DNA of 64,000 nucleotides from Senimuribacter intestinalis (lineage in GTDB: Bacteria > Bacillota > Clostridia > Peptostreptococcales > Anaerovoracaceae): NCBI GenBank assembly GCA_943192975.1, contig CALPCJ010000004.1, forward strand, positions 241,434-305,433, given 5' to 3'. Within the stretch, counting starts at the first letter, position 1. Each line of letters opens with the position of its first letter. This document shows, piece after piece, positions 62,468-64,000 of this stretch. The position numbers and the translations under genes were made by a program. The notes under the pieces are model-generated. The model ran no database searches. It was not told where the DNA came from and worked only from the letters and a program-made list of their open reading frames with translations.

Positions 62468-63658
62468 ATGTCTAATGTGAAACGAAAAGACAGTAAAAAT
62501 CGCAATTTGCGTAATGGAGAGAGCCAGAGAAAAGACGGAAGATACGTTTATAAATATACCGATATATACGGAAAGCCACAGTTTATCTATTCTTGGAAAC
62601 TTGTACCGACAGACAAGACACCTGCTGGAAAGCGTGATGATATATCGTTGAGGGAAAAAGAAGCACAGATAAAAAAAGACCTTAACGACGGTATCAACAC
62701 AGTCGGCGGTAAAATGACAGTCTGCCAGCTCTACGAGAAAAAGAACAGTCAAAGAAAGAACATCAAGAGGGCTACTGAAAAAGGACGACAGTATCTTATG
62801 AACGCTCTGAAAAATGACCCGTTGGGTATGAGGGCAATTGATACCGTCAAACAGTCAGACGCTAAAGAATGGGCTATCAGAATGAGTGAAAAAGGATATG
62901 CCTATAAAACGATTGATAACTATAAGCGTTCCTTGAAAGCGTCATTTTATATGGCGATACAAGACGACTGTATCAGAAAGAACCCGTTTGAATTTAAGCT
63001 AAGTGATGTTCTGGAAGATGATACGGAGCAGAAAGTTATCCTTACACCAGAGCAGGAAAAACACCTGCTTGCCTTTATGGAAACGGACAAGATTTATAAC
63101 AAGTATTATGATGAGGTTGTACTTCTGCTGGACACGGGACTTCGCATTTCTGAATTTTGCGGACTGACGACGCATATTGATATGCAGAACAGAATACTCA
63201 ATATAGACCACCAGTTATTGAAAGATAGCGAAATCGGCTACTATATTGAAACACCAAAGACCAAAAACGGAAAACGGGAACTTCCATTGACAGAACGGGC
63301 TTATCAAGCAATCCAAAGAATACTAAAAAACAGAGGAAAGGCACAACCGCTGATTGTAGGTGGTTACAGCAATTTCCTATTCTTAAACCGTGAGGGCTTG
63401 CCTAAAGTTGCAGGAAACTATGAGGGCATGGTGCGAGGACTGATTAAGAAGTATAACAAGTATCACACGGACAAGTTACCGAACATCACACCACATTCAT
63501 TCCGACATACTTACTGTACGAATATGGCAAACAGAGGAATGAACCCAAACACTCTGCAATATCTCATGGGACACGCTAACATAACCATGACACTTGGCTA
63601 TTACGCACACGGTACATTTCAATCTGCAAAAGCGGAACTGGAAAGACTGGCTTGTTAA
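62468..63658 (+). CDS. int: Tyrosine recombinase integrase (Int)
   Basis: 396 aa. Arm-binding N-terminus (RNGESQRKDGRYVYKYTDIY, nearly identical to Tn916 Int), core-binding domain, and catalytic domain with Arg in DTGLRISEF, HSFRHT, a GHANI His and nucleophile Tyr in TLGYYAH. I start at ATG 62468 (GGAAAGGAG 9 bases upstream); the frame is open further up to 62390 but Tn916 Int alignment begins at this Met. Confidence 0.96.
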   Translation: MSNVKRKDSKNRNLRNGESQRKDGRYVYKYTDIYGKPQFIYSWKLVPTDKTPAGKRDDISLREKEAQIKKDLNDGINTVGGKMTVCQLYEKKNSQRKNIKRATEKGRQYLMNALKNDPLGMRAIDTVKQSDAKEWAIRMSEKGYAYKTIDNYKRSLKASFYMAIQDDCIRKNPFEFKLSDVLEDDTEQKVILTPEQEKHLLAFMETDKIYNKYYDEVVLLLDTGLRISEFCGLTTHIDMQNRILNIDHQLLKDSEIGYYIETPKTKNGKRELPLTERAYQAIQRILKNRGKAQPLIVGGYSNFLFLNREGLPKVAGNYEGMVRGLIKKYNKYHTDKLPNITPHSFRHTYCTNMANRGMNPNTLQYLMGHANITMTLGYYAHGTFQSAKAELERLAC

Positions 63659-63672
63659 TATCGGAGCTTATA

Positions 63673-63694
63673 TTTACTACTCATTTACTACTTT
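63673..63694 (+). repeat. Integrase arm-type sites, right end
   Basis: TTTACTAC-TCA-TTTACTAC-TTT, in the same orientation as the left pair at 40236. These are the DR2-type sites bound by the Int N-terminal domain. Confidence 0.78.
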
Positions 63695-63872
63695 TGGTTG
63701 CATTTTCATGCTGGTAAATGCCAGCTTATGCAAGGTATCTTCCAAAAAGAAAATACCGATAAAGCCCTAAAATACGGGATATATCGGCATTTACCAACTT
63801 ATGAAAAGATAATCAGAAATTTAGTAAGTTTTTATTTTAAAAACACAACAAATAGACAAGAGCGTTCCCTTG

Positions 63873-64000
63873 TCAAAAAAATACTGTATATTTCAAATCT
63901 CTAAATGAAGTTTCAATTCCCCGCCGCATGCCATACAGTTGTTTCAGAGTATCCGCAGGGAATTCATCAGTATCCGGCAGCTCTAAGCCATGCAGAATAC
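63873..64000 (-). pseudogene. IS4-type transposase fragment, interrupted by the ICE
   Basis: Read on the minus strand from the window edge: ILHGLELPDTDEFPADTLKQ, then LYGMRRGIETSFRDLKYT, the end of the DDE domain of IS4-family transposases. After KYT the frame goes VFF and stops at 63873, and normal IS4 sequence no longer follows, so the gene is broken at about 63880. This marks the right ICE junction. The missing C-terminal part was not found near the left end. Confidence 0.7.

Larger units (their letters stand above)
40080..63880. mobile_element. Tn916-family integrative and conjugative element (ends approximate)
   Basis: It contains the full Tn916 order: DUF961 pair (Orf23/22), coupling ATPase (Orf21), oriT, relaxase (Orf20), small membrane proteins, ArdA, TcpE, VirB4, VirB6-like, CwlT, VirB8-like, Orf9, Orf7, Orf8, Xis, Int. 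Arm-type integrase sites TTTACTAC x2 lie at 40236-40255 and 63673-63694. The right end is close to 63880, where IS4-type transposase codons stop matching. The left end is placed somewhere between about 40030 and 40230. It has no tetracycline resistance gene. Confidence 0.85.

Noticed and set aside
63698..63904. Open frame at the right end of the ICE
   Set aside because: It runs across the element junction into transposase DNA, has no ribosome binding site, and is not conserved in type.
1..64000. tRNA, rRNA, CRISPR array, T-box or other riboswitch
   Set aside because: No repeat-spacer pattern, tRNA-like cloverleaf, conserved T-box sequence or rRNA segment was recognised on reading the window.

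Overview
The window reads as a chromosomal segment of a low-GC anaerobic Firmicute, class Clostridia. The grounds are a complete Rnf ferredoxin:NAD+ oxidoreductase operon, lipobox-type lipoproteins, GGAGG-type ribosome binding sites, Cna-B/sortase surface protein architecture and a Tn916-family conjugative element. No rRNA, tRNA or CRISPR array was seen. The species cannot be fixed from the sequence alone.

Layout. (1) 25-1321: a DUF3990-like / HTH pair that looks like a toxin-antitoxin module. (2) 1571-6338: secreted and lipid-anchored proteins (CHAP enzyme with Listeria-Bacteroides repeats, Big2 protein, WG-repeat lipoprotein with a frameshift, another lipoprotein). (3) 6449-19583: a compact locus of eukaryotic-type phospho-signalling with two PP2C phosphatases, a VWA-FHA membrane protein, four more FHA proteins, two zinc-ribbon Ser/Thr kinases (one with a solute-binding-protein-like ectodomain, one with six PASTA repeats) and two secreted Fn3-like proteins. 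It ends at a strong terminator at 19617. (4) 19683-25363: an AgrC/LytTR-like system in which the phospho-acceptor histidine and the ATPase domain lie on separate proteins: four membrane sensors, each with an H-box His at residue 256, two GHKL ATPase proteins, and one LytTR response regulator. The first sensor gene carries an 11-G tract. (5) 26047-31059: rnfCDGEAB. (6) 31265-32047: an orphan protein resembling PD-(D/E)XK nucleases. (7) 32345-40002: an IclR-type regulator divergent from an oligopeptide ABC transporter operon that ends in an M29 aminopeptidase. A TGGAAC/GTTCCA palindrome sits just downstream of the operon promoter.

(8) About 40080-63880: a Tn916-family integrative and conjugative element. 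It holds a Cna-B/thioester/T-Q-ester surface adhesin, Orf23/Orf22 (DUF961), a coupling ATPase (Orf21), oriT, the relaxase (Orf20), TcpD-type protein, two ArdA antirestriction proteins, TcpE, VirB4, VirB6-like, CwlT and VirB8-like proteins, the Orf9/Orf7/Orf8 regulators, Xis and Int. Integrase arm-type repeats (TTTACTAC pairs) lie at both ends. Cargo sits in three places: a GNAT-like gene, a DUF plus SnoaL-like gene pair, and a TetR plus membrane protein plus GyrI-like plus KTR block in the position where Tn916 carries tet(M). The first two cargo units share the same promoter core and the same terminator. The element's right end abuts a truncated IS4-type transposase fragment that continues past the window edge.

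How they fit together: the peptide transporter and aminopeptidase supply amino acids, and Rnf couples reduced ferredoxin to NAD+ and an ion gradient, which suits an amino-acid-fermenting anaerobe. The kinase/phosphatase/FHA locus and the split histidine kinase system are the two most unusual regulatory blocks. The secreted proteins around the kinase locus share tryptophan-rich and Fn3-like repeats, suggesting a cell-surface function under the control of that locus.
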